Assembly (NCBI GenBank): GCA_018697195.1
Contig: CM031857.1
Span: forward strand, 55,432,683-55,496,682
Direction: 5' to 3'
From: Certhia americana
Taxonomy: Eukaryota; Chordata; Aves; Passeriformes; Certhiidae
DNA length: 64,000 bases
Positions 38,500 to 49,235 of the stretch are shown piece by piece; position 1 is the stretch's first letter; every line of letters starts with the position of its first letter. The position numbers were made by a program, and so were the translations under genes. Below the pieces are notes generated by a model. The model saw only the letters and a list, made by a program, of their open reading frames with translations. It did not search any database and had not been told where the DNA came from.

Positions 38500-38625
38500 G
38501 TGGGGTGGAGAGACAGGGTCAAGTTTCTTCATTGCATCAGGATTCCTATGCCATCGTGGGCAAATCCTGCCTAACCATGCCTCAGTTTCCCACAGGAACA
38601 AGAGGGAGGTAAGAGCTTTTCTTAG
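38500..38625 (+). mobile_element. MIR-type SINE core relic
   Basis: The stretch reads in forward MIR order: a degraded head, then 'gtgggcaaatcctgcctaacc', directly followed by 'atgcctcagtttccc', which are the best-kept parts of the MIR CORE. What follows 38600 ('aagagggaggtaag') is uncertain. The match is short but ordered. Confidence 0.5.
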
Positions 38626-38856
38626 GCCCACAGCATTGTACATGCTAGGATGGGATAAACTAAAGTAGTGAGGTGCTGGTGACAGGCAAAAGTGGTGGAT
38701 ATTTAGGTAGACAGGCAAAACTCTAAGCAGGTTCACCTTTCTGAAGATGTCTCTAGTAGCCTCAGAAAAGAGGTGATTTGAAGACCTCCCTGAAGTGTTT
38801 CACCAAATAAATCCTGATTATTTGGGCTTTGTGAAGACAAAGTGATTGTTACTCTA

Positions 38857-38990
38857 ACTTCTTAAGGCACATAAGTATTTAAGCTGCCTTAAATCTTTAA
38901 GGTAGCACAATGTAAGCATTAGAGCCAACTTAAATCCTTATTAAGTCTTCTAGGTGCTTAAAGCATTTAAGCCATTTTTAAGTCTTTTTA
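38857..38990. repeat. Dense cluster of TTAAG/CTTAA words
   Basis: About nine copies of TTAAG or its complement occur in 134 bases, where fewer than one is expected by chance. Parts look like a degenerate tandem (CTTAAATCTTTA and CTTAAATCCTTA). TTAAG is also the core of NK2-class homeodomain sites, so the array could be either a decayed simple repeat or a homotypic binding-site cluster. Confidence 0.6.
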
Positions 38991-40914
38991 GAATGACTGC
39001 TGATTCCATGGGAAGGATGCAATTTGAAAAACACTTTGTATGCGATGTCACCTTAAAGTTCATGCTGCCAGACAAGCTGGTGTCTCATATGCAGCCTTAT
39101 CAGGAAAGATTTGATAAATGTCTAGACTTTAATTTCCCTGCCATTGCAGGTTTGGTCCCAGGTTCACAACAATGCTTATAAATGTGACAGGGTTTTGAGA
39201 ACATAACGATCAATCCATCATCTCATCCTGGTGGCTCGTGTTATTCCAAATCAGGGCTCTATCACACTGGCCTGTGGTACGTGCTTCAAGGGACAGTAGA
39301 GGATGTTGAAAATGATTGAGTTCCTGGCACATACAGGGACAATCACAGCTCACAACTAAGCAAATCCTTTTGCTCTGACTTTTCAGCAGTGACCTTTGGA
39401 TTGCAATCAGCCTTGGAACGCCCAATCTGAAAAGGCAACATTTTTGGCGTGCCGTGAAAGCGAGGCTTTATAATAGAAACTACTTTTGCAACTTTTACTG
39501 TATGACTTGCACTCAAGAGGATGCCATAACAAAGTGCTGAGCACAGTCTTTCTTCAAGAAGAGATGCAATCCAGCTAACCCTGTCCTGTGTGCAGCCAAA
39601 GAAACCACTTAACCCCTTGAATAAGGGGCTGCATATGCAGCAAAAGCTCTAAAGGATGGGGTTATCATCTGTCAAAGGGTTTTTCCAATGACTCCAGTGG
39701 TAATTCTGACTTGTTCTGGTTCTTAATTTGTCTTGCTGGATCATATCCCTTATACAATTATGACTCAGAATGGGTGATAAAACTCTCCTTTTAGCCTGAT
39801 TTTTGACTGGCAGTGGCTGGGAAGTAGCCTGCCTGCTTCAGACCCTTAGCTGGTGCTGATATTGCAGGCACTCACTGAAGCAGGCCTCCAGAGTCAACAG
39901 AAAAAGACCCACAGCAAGCACAAGCCAGGGAGACATCTCTACTGAGTGTATCCACTGAGCTGGGACATGGGCTCTCCTGCTGGAACCTTTAAGGACTACA
40001 GGATGCCCAAGTGATTATGTTATGATTTGCCCCTCCTCACCTTCTAATAAAAAATGTTTCTTGGTTGGTCATCTGGTCAGACCTAGTCACACTTCTTAGC
40101 CAATAGACAGGGATAGGCACATTTAGGAGGCCAATCTCCATTTAAAACAACTCTCTTTAGTAAAGGGCAGCCATACTTTAAAATAAACTCATTGAAATAA
40201 AAATTAAAATAAGCTCTATGAGTCCAGGCAATGTCAGATGTAGGCAGTCAGTGTGCATCTGAGCAGATGATACTGTGCATCTTATACCTAGGTACAAGCT
40301 AAGTGCTTAAATTGGCCAGACTGGATCTTACCAAGTGTGCTCTGGTCTGTGTATAAAAGTGAATGACTTTCTCACTCACCTCTTGAGGTCAGGTTTGAAG
40401 ACCCCTTTTTACTCTGAAAAATGCCATTGCTATTGAATCATGGGGCCAGTCTAGATTCTCCTCCTTTCACCGAATTGCAATCTGTTAGTGTGTGCCATAA
40501 AGGGTTTATGCAAGCATACACAAGCGGGTTTGAATGCTTTCCACTTCCCTGCCTTTGCACGTGAGAACTCGCTCACTCCCATTTGCAGATTCCCAGCAGA
40601 TTCGGGGGTTATGACTGAATGCCTTCAAGCAGGGGGATGCAAACGGACAGCAGTGTTTGGAGTCAGTGACTGCACTCATGCCCACGATAATCACGAGCAT
40701 GTACAAGCTGCAAGGAATTGTTAACATTGAGACTGGTTTGGCCATAACAAAAATCTCAACTGGGTTTTGTTACGAAGTGCCTCATTAGTCTGATATTTTT
40801 TGTGACATCCCATTGGCAGTAGATATGAATAGAGAGGTTTTTCCTGTCTCACACATGAGCAATATGCACAAATTCCCATGTCAGCCAAAACCAGGCCTGC
40901 TCTCCACTCCAGAA
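38991..40914. other. Unique noncoding sequence, no gene seen
   Basis: No open frame exceeds about 80 codons and no repeat was recognised. The right edge is a CR1 fragment. Confidence 0.4.
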
Positions 40915-41101
40915 ATGTGTAATCTGCAGAAGAGATTGCCCAGGGAGGTTGTGAAGTCTCCCTCATTGGAGATATTCACGAACAGTCTGGACACTGTCCT
41001 GTGCCATGTGCTCTAGGATGACCCTGCATGAGCAGGGAGCTTGGAGCAGATGACTCTCTGTGGTCCCTTTCAACCTGACCCACTCTGTGATTCTGTGACT
41101 G
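40915..41101 (+). mobile_element. CR1 3'-end fragment
   Basis: The stretch follows the CR1 3' UTR in forward orientation: 'ttgcccagggaggttgtg', 'tccctcattggagatattca', 'ctgcatgagcaggg', 'tctctgtggtccctttcaacc' and the terminal 'tctgtgattctgtgact'. The last part is the usual CR1 terminal repeat of ATTCTGTG type, so the 3' end is intact at about 41101 while the 5' side is truncated. Confidence 0.9.
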
Positions 41102-41569
41102 TGTATCTGAAGAACTGAGTCTGCAAGATTCTGAACGTCCCCCACTGATGAAAGGAGCCAGGTAGTTATTTGCCTCAGTCTCTGAGATAATCTAGCCCAA
41201 AAAGGGAATGGAAAGTTCAAGAGCTTATTTAAGAGCTCTGTGCCCAAACTTAGCTCGTGCAAAAGGAATCTGCAGGCTGAGCGAGTGCAGCCTGCTGCAC
41301 AGCTCTCTCTCCTCGTTACCCCCTGAGGTGAGCTGAGGAGTACTGCAACCCAAGCAGAGACTGCACCTGATGAAACCAAAAGGAAACTGCCACACACAGA
41401 GTAGCATCTGCTGGATTGTGTAAATATGCAACAGGCTTGGGTACACAGACCAGCTGCAGACAGCAGGACTGCTAATCCAACATGGAGCACAAGGAGCAAA
41501 GAGGGCTGGGGGTGCTCCTGCTCATGCAGCCCAGGGTGAGGCTCATCTCCTCTGCTGCCATAAGGTGCA
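41102..41569. other. Sequence between two CR1 fragments, origin unclear
   Basis: The stretch is not recognised. A 244-codon frame on the minus strand (40963-41697) passes through it, but that frame is antisense to the left CR1 piece and overlaps the right one, so it is unlikely to be a gene. Some of this interval could be CR1 too decayed to see. Confidence 0.35.
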
Positions 41570-41765
41570 GCTGGCTCACAGTCACCTTGTTGGCCGCCAG
41601 GACAGCCAGATCCTTCTTCGCAGAGCTGCTTTCCACCTGGCTGCTCACAACCTCCACTGGTGCACAGGGTTATTCCGCTAGGGGCAGCGCATTGCACTTG
41701 CCCTGCTTGACTTCATAATGTTCCTGTTGGATCCCTTCTCCAGCCTCCTTACATCCCTGTGCACG
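41570..41765 (-). mobile_element. CR1 internal fragment
   Basis: On the plus strand this reads as the reverse complement of CR1 sequence in the late reverse-transcriptase ORF: 'ctggctcacagtcaccttgttggcc', 'ccagatccttcttcgcagagctgctttcca', 'actggtgcacagggttattcc', 'gcattgcacttgccctgctt' and 'ctccagcctccttacatccc'. It is in the opposite orientation to the fragment at 40915-41101, so it is a separate insertion or an inverted piece. It is well diverged and has no intact frame. Confidence 0.75.
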
Positions 41766-42349
41766 ACTCAGTACCACTGGTGACCTCACTGATAAGACAA
41801 GTTGTCCTGTTGGGTCATGTTCCTGAATCAAAACCTGAAAAACTCCTCCAGCTGGACTCTAAACCACTGCCCACCTCTCTGGCAATGCAGCCAACTTTCC
41901 ATTCACCTTATATCCAAATCACAATAATTAGGGCATGCCCTATCAAGCATTAACTTTACAGATGAAGCCATCATGGTAAGGAATTGAAAATGTATCTGCT
42001 TTTCCTTTTGAATGCTGCTATCCCTGTTTGAAAGAGAGTCATCTCTCTTCTCCACTGCTATCTAGACATGCAAAATGATTCAAACTGCTGATCCCATGAG
42101 AAACAGCAAATGTCATCACAAACATCACAGGAACAATCTATTTGGCTCTGTAACAATACTTCTCACTAGTGAGGAGGAATAAATTTTATTTAATGAATTA
42201 CAGATCAAAGGCCCTGAACCAATTCTTGCTATCACCTCACTTATTACTTGGCCAGAGGAAAGACAATATTCCTGATACACTAAGACACCTCAGTTTATCT
42301 GAATGAACTGAAAGAGAGATCTGTAGTTGTTCCAATTAGATTCATAAAG
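41766..42349. other. Unique noncoding sequence, nothing recognised
   Basis: There are no open frames above about 65 codons and no repeats were recognised. Confidence 0.35.
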
Positions 42350-42930
42350 AATATACTGTGTGCTCGGCTATCTCCAAGATGAAAACCATGTGCAATGCAC
42401 TGTTGTTAAATTGCTGATCACCTGCAGAGACAACGACCTCAATTCCGTAGCACCCTCTTAATAGCTAAGGCGAGAGATCCTCTGCAATTGCAGTCAAGAG
42501 TTCATTCTGTTTGCTAAGCCATTATGGTCATTATTCTAATTACCTATCGAGGCCTGTTCTTGTGTGTGGTACTGCACAAAGACAAAGGGAATATTGTTTT
42601 TGTCGCTCAAAGTTTGTGCTTTTAATCGAAGAAGAAGAGCATTCAGGCACCTAACAAATTGAGTGAGTTAGGGAGGAGAAAGAATTACCCCATGAATTAG
42701 CTAGGAAATATTTGTGAGGAAAATGAAAAACTGATATATTCTTGTCAATTGCCAGCCCCTATATTCTTGCAAAGTTGAGTGTGGGAAGGCTGAGTGTCTA
42801 ATAGCCTGCTTCACAGGCAGTAATTCCTCTGGAATATGGTGACTGATTTGCTTGACATTTCCTCTGGCATCAGTGGTATTAGAACCATCAGGCAGTTTCT
42901 AGGAAGCTAATTTGTTCCTTTCTACTATAT
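42350..42930. promoter_or_regulatory. Candidate conserved noncoding element
   Basis: The stretch has no ORF, no transposon features and a patchwork of intact homeodomain-like words (CTAATTACC near 42537, GAATTAGCTAGG near 42695) together with CpGs retained singly (for example near 42452, 42471 and 42549). This texture is typical of deeply conserved enhancers in vertebrate gene deserts. The judgement is by eye, with no alignment. Confidence 0.25.
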
Positions 42931-44800
42931 GTTGATAAGGAACAAAGAGATGTTAAGTGCTGAAATCTCAAAAATCCAGTATGATTTGGATGCAAACCTC
43001 AGGAATCTTTTCTTTAGTGTAATGTAAGAATTTATACAATTCCCTTTTCTATTTCATTAACAAAGTCTCCTGCTGGCAGTATCCAAAATAAAGCTGAAGT
43101 CTGGCATAACATATAGACATGACTGTGGAGAAAAATGATTTTGTTAATTTAATCAATAATATGCCCTTATATGGAAACCTTGTCAGAATGTAATTATGTA
43201 TGCAAGCAAATGTATTGCTACACGCTTCTTAGTAAGACTATTGCAGAGCAAAGCTGTGAACTTAAAAGGAACAGAGAGGCTTCAGATGCCTAAACTATTC
43301 TACAGTCTCTGTGCAGGTGAAATTCCCAGCGCTAGTGTGGTATGGTTAAGAGGGTAAACCTCTTATTTATCAAAAGCAGCTATTTGGGATATTTTTTACT
43401 CTTTATTTGGGTAGTGGCTGAGATTATGATGGTCCCTGCTTATAATCAGGCTTGCTAGACAGGAGTCCCTTGGCTTAGGTTCAAGTGAGTTTGTACTGCA
43501 TTAGATGGCTTGGCCCAAGAGACTGGCCTGTTTACTTTTGTCTATATTCCTAAACTTTCTGTTCCTGTTTTTGTCACCTACATAGCACTTCAGAGACAGG
43601 TCTGCTCCCATGATTACCATGGCCACTTAGTGATGCTCAGCTTGGCTTTTTTGCAGTGCTTTTGCTGCACGGATAGTGACTATTTGCAGCAAGAGCCATT
43701 TGGGAGCCCACGGCAGGACAGCCCTTGTCCTAATCTGCTGCAGTCAGCACAAAAACTGAGATGGAGGATCACCGTGAAGAAATAGCTGTGTTTTTATTGT
43801 AACATCCCTTCCTTTTTTCTTCTTCCCCCACCTATTGCTACTCCCCACACATCTAGGTCTTGGGAACAGAGTTAATATTTCCTGTTGTTTTATCCGAGGT
43901 GTAGGTTAGACACACAGAGGCACAAGCTCTTTCCCATGCAGGAGCCAGTTAGACTAATTAGCTGATGTGACTTTCAAGGTCATCTCATATCTGAGAATTG
44001 CTTTTGTGCTACATAAAGCTCAAATCTCCCAACAGACTCTCCCGCTCTACCCTTATTTTCTGCAATTTTTTTTATTTGGCAAACCCAACTCCCTTGTTAC
44101 CCTGGATCATGGACAGTTGAATTCACTCATTCTTCAAGCTCAATGGAACGAAAGATTTGGGCCCGGAATCCCGAGGTATCACCAAAACGCACGTAACAGG
44201 AGTGATGAGCACATTGCCTGCTCTGTTGCTTGCTGTAAGTTGAAGATCAGTGCTCCCTGTGGGTGTCATCAGCTCTTCCTGGAAGGTCAGACAAGATTTC
44301 AGGTCTATCAGCTTTTAAAAGCTACTTATTATTTACCAGTACAAGCATTTAATAGCATGCAGCTTCCTAAAACATGATTTTTTTTCCCCTCTTGATTAGT
44401 TTAAGAAGACGAGATACCCTTGTTTATAAGAATAAATTAGTGAGAAAAGACTGAGCCCCAGGTGTAGTCTTATCTCAGACTCAGACTTTGCATGCACTTA
44501 CGGTGGTGCACTCAAAAGTGCTGTCTCGGAGTGGCACAACCTGGAGGATGTTTAAAGGCATGCTCTGAGTGCTAACAGAATCAGCTGTTTACCAATGATG
44601 GTTCTGCTAATATGTTTATGCAAAACCTGTCCTTTGATTCTCCCAAGGCATGGGTAAGTGCATGCAAGCAGTGTTAATGATGAGCTACAGAAGGTGTCAA
44701 TGACTCCAAGCTCTTATTTTACTGACAGTGCTTCGCACACAGGCAGGCACCAAGCTCAGCTGTCTTTTTAGGGAAGGCCAAAGGGCTGGGATCCATACTT
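42931..44800. other. Unique noncoding sequence, no gene seen
   Basis: A perfect CArG box (CCTTATATGG, 43165-43174) lies in AT-rich sequence and could bind SRF, but a single site means little. Short frames at 43510-43785 and 43967-44377 have no recognisable domain. Confidence 0.35.
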
Positions 44801-44856
44801 GTGTTTAGGTTCTTACATCCCACATAAGGTGTTTAGATTCTTACATCCCACATCTG
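44801..44856. repeat. 28-bp tandem duplication, two copies
   Basis: The units 44801-44828 and 44829-44856 match at 25 of 28 positions. There are exactly two head-to-tail copies, and no coding frame depends on it. Confidence 0.9.
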
Positions 44857-47259
44857 GCTGACAGCCAGAACCTCCCCACCTAACACAGGCATGTTGTAAA
44901 GGTTCTTGTGCTTGGAGCTTAGTCACCCAAGTCAGTGAGTGAGAAAAAACTGGTGTTTTCAGGGGTGATTCAGATTTGAGCAACCTCTTGGAGCCACACA
45001 TCTCCATGCAGAAAGCCTGCTTCAAATGGGCTCCCAGCTGTGCTGTCACAGGTGCCCAGGGCAGCTAGTGCAGCTTTGGTGCTTTGCAAGACTGCAAAGG
45101 AAGATAACAGGTATGGTCCCTAAACAAGCCCGAAGAGGAACTTTGTGAGAGAGATTGAAGAGCACTCCTGTTAGCAGCAGAAACATGATAAAAAGATTGT
45201 GTTTTGCCCCCCAGAAGTGGGGAATAACAGGCACAGGCATTGGTGTAACTGTTCCATGATTTCCAACCCAAACCTGGGAGCTGGGTGGTTGTTGAACCTT
45301 TATTTCTGCCCTTCAGACTATTCCATTCCAGTGTTTTAGTGTCTTTCCAAGGATGCTGGGGATTTTTATGCTGTGAAGACGTTTATGCCCATTTCTTAAG
45401 AGTACTGACTCCCATGCACCATGTGTTCAGTTTTCCTTTCTTCAAACCACCTAGCATGGAGAGGAGGAAAAATGCAGTTACCTGTAGGCAATGCAAAGAA
45501 ATACCTGCAAGGCTTAACCTTTAAGAGAGTGTGTTTGCCCTATATCCACAGTTTAATTAATTTATTTATGGAACTGTGCTATCCTGTTTTAGAGCAGACC
45601 AAAGCAAACATTTATTTGCAGCTGCCTGCAATGAAGTTACAAGTAAACTAATGATATAATATTTTCTCTTGGAATTTATTCTATGAAGATGACTCATACT
45701 GGACAGCTAAATGCCATCAATGTTGTGTCAGCTTTTACTGACTAAAGTGTTTTTCCATATGTGATAGTGGACTGTTCTTATTAATGGTTGAGCTGTAAAA
45801 TCTTGCTTTCCCTCTTATTTATGATACTGGAAAAGATCCAGTGTAGCACAGTACATATGTAAGTCATTACCCTCCCTCTAAGCTCCCCCCCAAGTATGGA
45901 ATGTTACTGTATTTTAATATAGTACAGAAATAAACAAATGTTTTACATGTGGGGGATGAGTATAAATTGGAGATGACTCAAAGGGCAAAGGGGTTTAACA
46001 GAGTTTGCTGTGCCTGAAAATCTCTGGAGCCCCAGCAGTGTTGTGAGGGGGTGTGGCTGTGCTGCTGCACTCTGCTTCCCCTCACTGGTTTGGCCACATC
46101 CATCTCTGCATAGTGCCAGGCTTAGGGCTCAAGCAAGTTTTCAGGGCTGCTCTTTAAAGGGCTCAGGATATCTGATGGTTATTTGTATCATGTGGTCTGT
46201 GTTCCTTACTGCTGCCCAAAGCCCAAAGCCCAATGTGAGGAGCTTTTCCTTCCAGACAATAGCTGCTACAGTACCTCCTCAGAGATCTCCCATCCTTGAA
46301 GCCTCCTGAGGGCCACATGAACATCCTGAGCACTCCTGTCCCAGCCTCAGTGGCTTCAATCGGCCACTGTTGTGGTGTCCACATTTCTTCTCACTGAGAC
46401 AAGTAAAGGACTGTGGAGGCTCAATAGCAAGACACTCCTGACAATAGGGACCTCCTGAGCGCCTATAAATTTTAGCTCTCTTCCCTTCTGGCCCCCCATA
46501 TCTCACATCTCCCTTTCCAATAGTGGCCCAGTTTGCAGAGAATGATAGAGATTTCCTTTCTTGACGAGTGGTGACTTGAATGCCCTCACCCTGGAGAGTG
46601 AGCTGTCCCTTGGCTGTTGACTCCCACCACTGACAGAGTCACCACCAAAAGAGCTGGAGTCTTTTGGAGAGCTCCTTTAGCCCTTCCAGGTGCAGGACCG
46701 TGGCCTGTCCATCAGCAGGTGCCATCTGTACTTGCGGGAAGAAGGGGCTGCTGGAAACTGATGGCACACACAATTTCCATCCTTCTGCCTGAACTCTTTC
46801 ACCTCACCTCTCTCTACCTGTGGACAATTCCAAGGCTGTTCCCTGGGCTCATCAGTATAGCTGCACATACGGAGCCCATGCCTTAACATATGGTGTGGGG
46901 AAGGCTAACTTGGGCCATCAGAGATGGTAGGTGGCCACTCAAGTGTTGGGTATCACATATCATATCCAGGAGGTGCCCAAGTGCAATCAGGCCTCGATTT
47001 TGCCATGCCAAACTCCTCTGCTCAAGCATTTATGCTTGGATCAATTCCCTGTCACACAGGGAGAGAGGAAAAGAAATCTTCCTCCTACAAGAGCATTTTC
47101 TTCCCTCTGGATCAATGCATACGACTTCATTTGACATCAGTGGGAGCTCTGTCAGAGATCAAGAGCAGTAAATGGCCTAATGGAAAGAATAATAATGCTA
47201 TCATGTGTACATACCACTCCTCATCCATCTTGTGGGTTTAAAGATCTTACTCTTGGTGA
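44857..47259. other. Unique noncoding sequence, no gene seen
   Basis: Only chance-sized overlapping frames are visible (46010-46309, 46617-46886, 46924-47241). No repeat family was recognised. Confidence 0.4.
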
Positions 47260-48260
47260 GCTCACTGGTCATAATACTCACCCTCAGCTAACACATACAT
47301 TTTAATTATCTTTTCAAAGACACTATCAAAAATCAGGAGGAAAATGGAAAAGCAAGCTGAAATGAGATGCTCTGAAAGTTGAGTCTTCACTTCTTAGAAA
47401 TAAAATAGGCAATATAACTTTTAAAAACCCAGTAACTCTTATTAGAAGCTCCATTATACAAAAACTATGATCCTGAGATTTAATTTCATCCAGCTGTAAA
47501 GTAATGCTTTATTGACCTCAAGCTGGCTTATACAGGGTTTTTTCCTACCTCTTAATTATAACAGGCACATCTTTATAAGCCACTGGATTATTTACTAATG
47601 CAACACTTTCATTGTATTTCAAGTGGGAAGAAAATCTATTTGTTGTGGGATTTTATTTTTCATAGTATTTTTTTCCCTTGGATGTTGCATCTTTGTGGGT
47701 ACCTTTCATCTAATACAATATTAGCCTTTGTGATGGGGCTGACTGTTTCCTTGATATTCATTTGAAGTTGGATAATAAAGTAGGGGAGAATAAGAGAAAG
47801 ACAATAGAAAAGTCTGCATATATGTGGCAGTTAATTTTCTAGCAGCAGCATCATTATGTTCCCCTAAAGCTGCTTCTCTGTTTGAGATTTCACTCTCATT
47901 TTGATGTGTTGTGGCTCAATGGGCACTTAAAATAATTATTGTTATTTTTTTCCTTTTGCTTGAATAGCAAAAAATATTCTGGCACTCTCACAGATTCAGT
48001 GGCCTCATTCACTTACAGTTCACACAGAAGGGATGCAAGGAAAGCTAAATTATTTTCTATATTTATTTTGGCATCCAGCAAAATAGAAAACATCATCTTG
48101 TTATTCTAAGTGGTCATTAAGAAGAAATTATGAGTTTCTTGATGGCATGATTTATAAATTCTTTAAAAAGAGGAGGTTGAAAGTATGTGATTGTGTTAAA
48201 ATTGTAATGGACTGATTTTCAAGGAATATTCTGGCTATGTCAGGTATCATCATATATTTA
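47260..48260. promoter_or_regulatory. Candidate conserved noncoding element (about 1 kb)
   Basis: The stretch is AT-rich, almost without open frames, CpG-free and without transposon features. It has many homeodomain/POU-like words (for example TTAATTAT near 47551, AATAATTATTG near 47931, TTAATTTTC near 47832). Long clean sequence of this kind is often ultraconserved in vertebrates, but this cannot be proved from one sequence. Confidence 0.25.
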
Positions 48261-49149
48261 CATTGTGGAAGACCCCCTGCACAATGAGTAAATCATAGTC
48301 TGTATCACAATAAAAGTGTTTGTCTCTTGTTTCAAAATATATCAAGGAGCTAAAATTAAATATGTGCTTCCCCTCCCTCAGCTGATTCACGTCAACCTTC
48401 AATGGGGAAACAGAAGCACTACTGTACCTGACAGAGTAAAACACAGAAACTGAGACTATTGATAGAAAATGATTTTAGGGTAATTGCTGCTTGCATTCCG
48501 TCTGCTCCTTGGAGATGAATGAGTTGTTATTAACCACATGTTCAAATCTGTGATGAGTAAACCCTCCTTGTTTGCCTGGATGGAGAGACGAGTCTCAGGG
48601 AACGTGAAGGGTTATGAGGAGGAAAGAGACATTTTAACATGAAACCTGCATCAATGTGCTGTGGTCCTTAAATTTCTTCTGTGGCAGGGAGGCTTTCACG
48701 CAGATATTCTGAAATTTTTAAGAGTAGGCAATTGGGGTTTAATCCATGTTATGAAACAGCCTACCAGAAGATGCTGTTCCACCAGAACAGTTGGGAAGAA
48801 CTTAGCTTGTCCAGCAAAGTCTCAGGACAAAGGAAAACATATGAAAATGTTTAATATTTTCCCCACCAACATTTGAATGTTGCCCAACACGGGGGAAAAA
48901 GCCAAAATGCCTCGTGAGCAGCTGCCTGCTGTGGCGGGGGAATGTGTGACTCCATCAGATTCTTCATTAGGGGCCAGAAGAGATGCATTCCAGGTAGCAG
49001 GCACCACTTTTTGGTAGCTTGGAATGATTCAGAAAACAGGAAGAATTATTGAGACCATAGGGCATTTTAACTCCTGCATTTTAACTCCTCTGAGCTCCCA
49101 CTAATGAGCGAAACCAGCTCATTTCCAGTTTCCAGAGCGCTCCTTCTTT
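48261..49149. other. Unique noncoding sequence, nothing recognised
   Basis: Only short chance frames are visible and no repeat was recognised. Confidence 0.35.
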
Positions 49150-49235
49150 TGCAGAGGTCAGGGCTGAATCTCACGGAGGTTAAGTGCCTTTCCCAGGACT
49201 GGAGTGCAACTGCAATAAGGGCTGTGGGGACTGAT
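49150..49235 (-). mobile_element. MIR/L2-type tail relic
   Basis: The segment 'ggaggttaagtgcctttcccagga' is the reverse complement of the best-kept MIR CORE/L2 part, followed by a poor match. It is short, so the family (MIR or L2) is not decided. Confidence 0.4.

Noticed and set aside
40963..41697. 244-codon minus-strand open frame
   Set aside because: It is antisense to a CR1 3' end at its C-terminal end and overlaps a reversed CR1 piece at its N-terminal end. The composition is not protein-like and no domain is recognisable.
43165..43174. Perfect CArG box
   Set aside because: A single 10-base AT-rich consensus is expected by chance at this scale, and there is no paired site or promoter.
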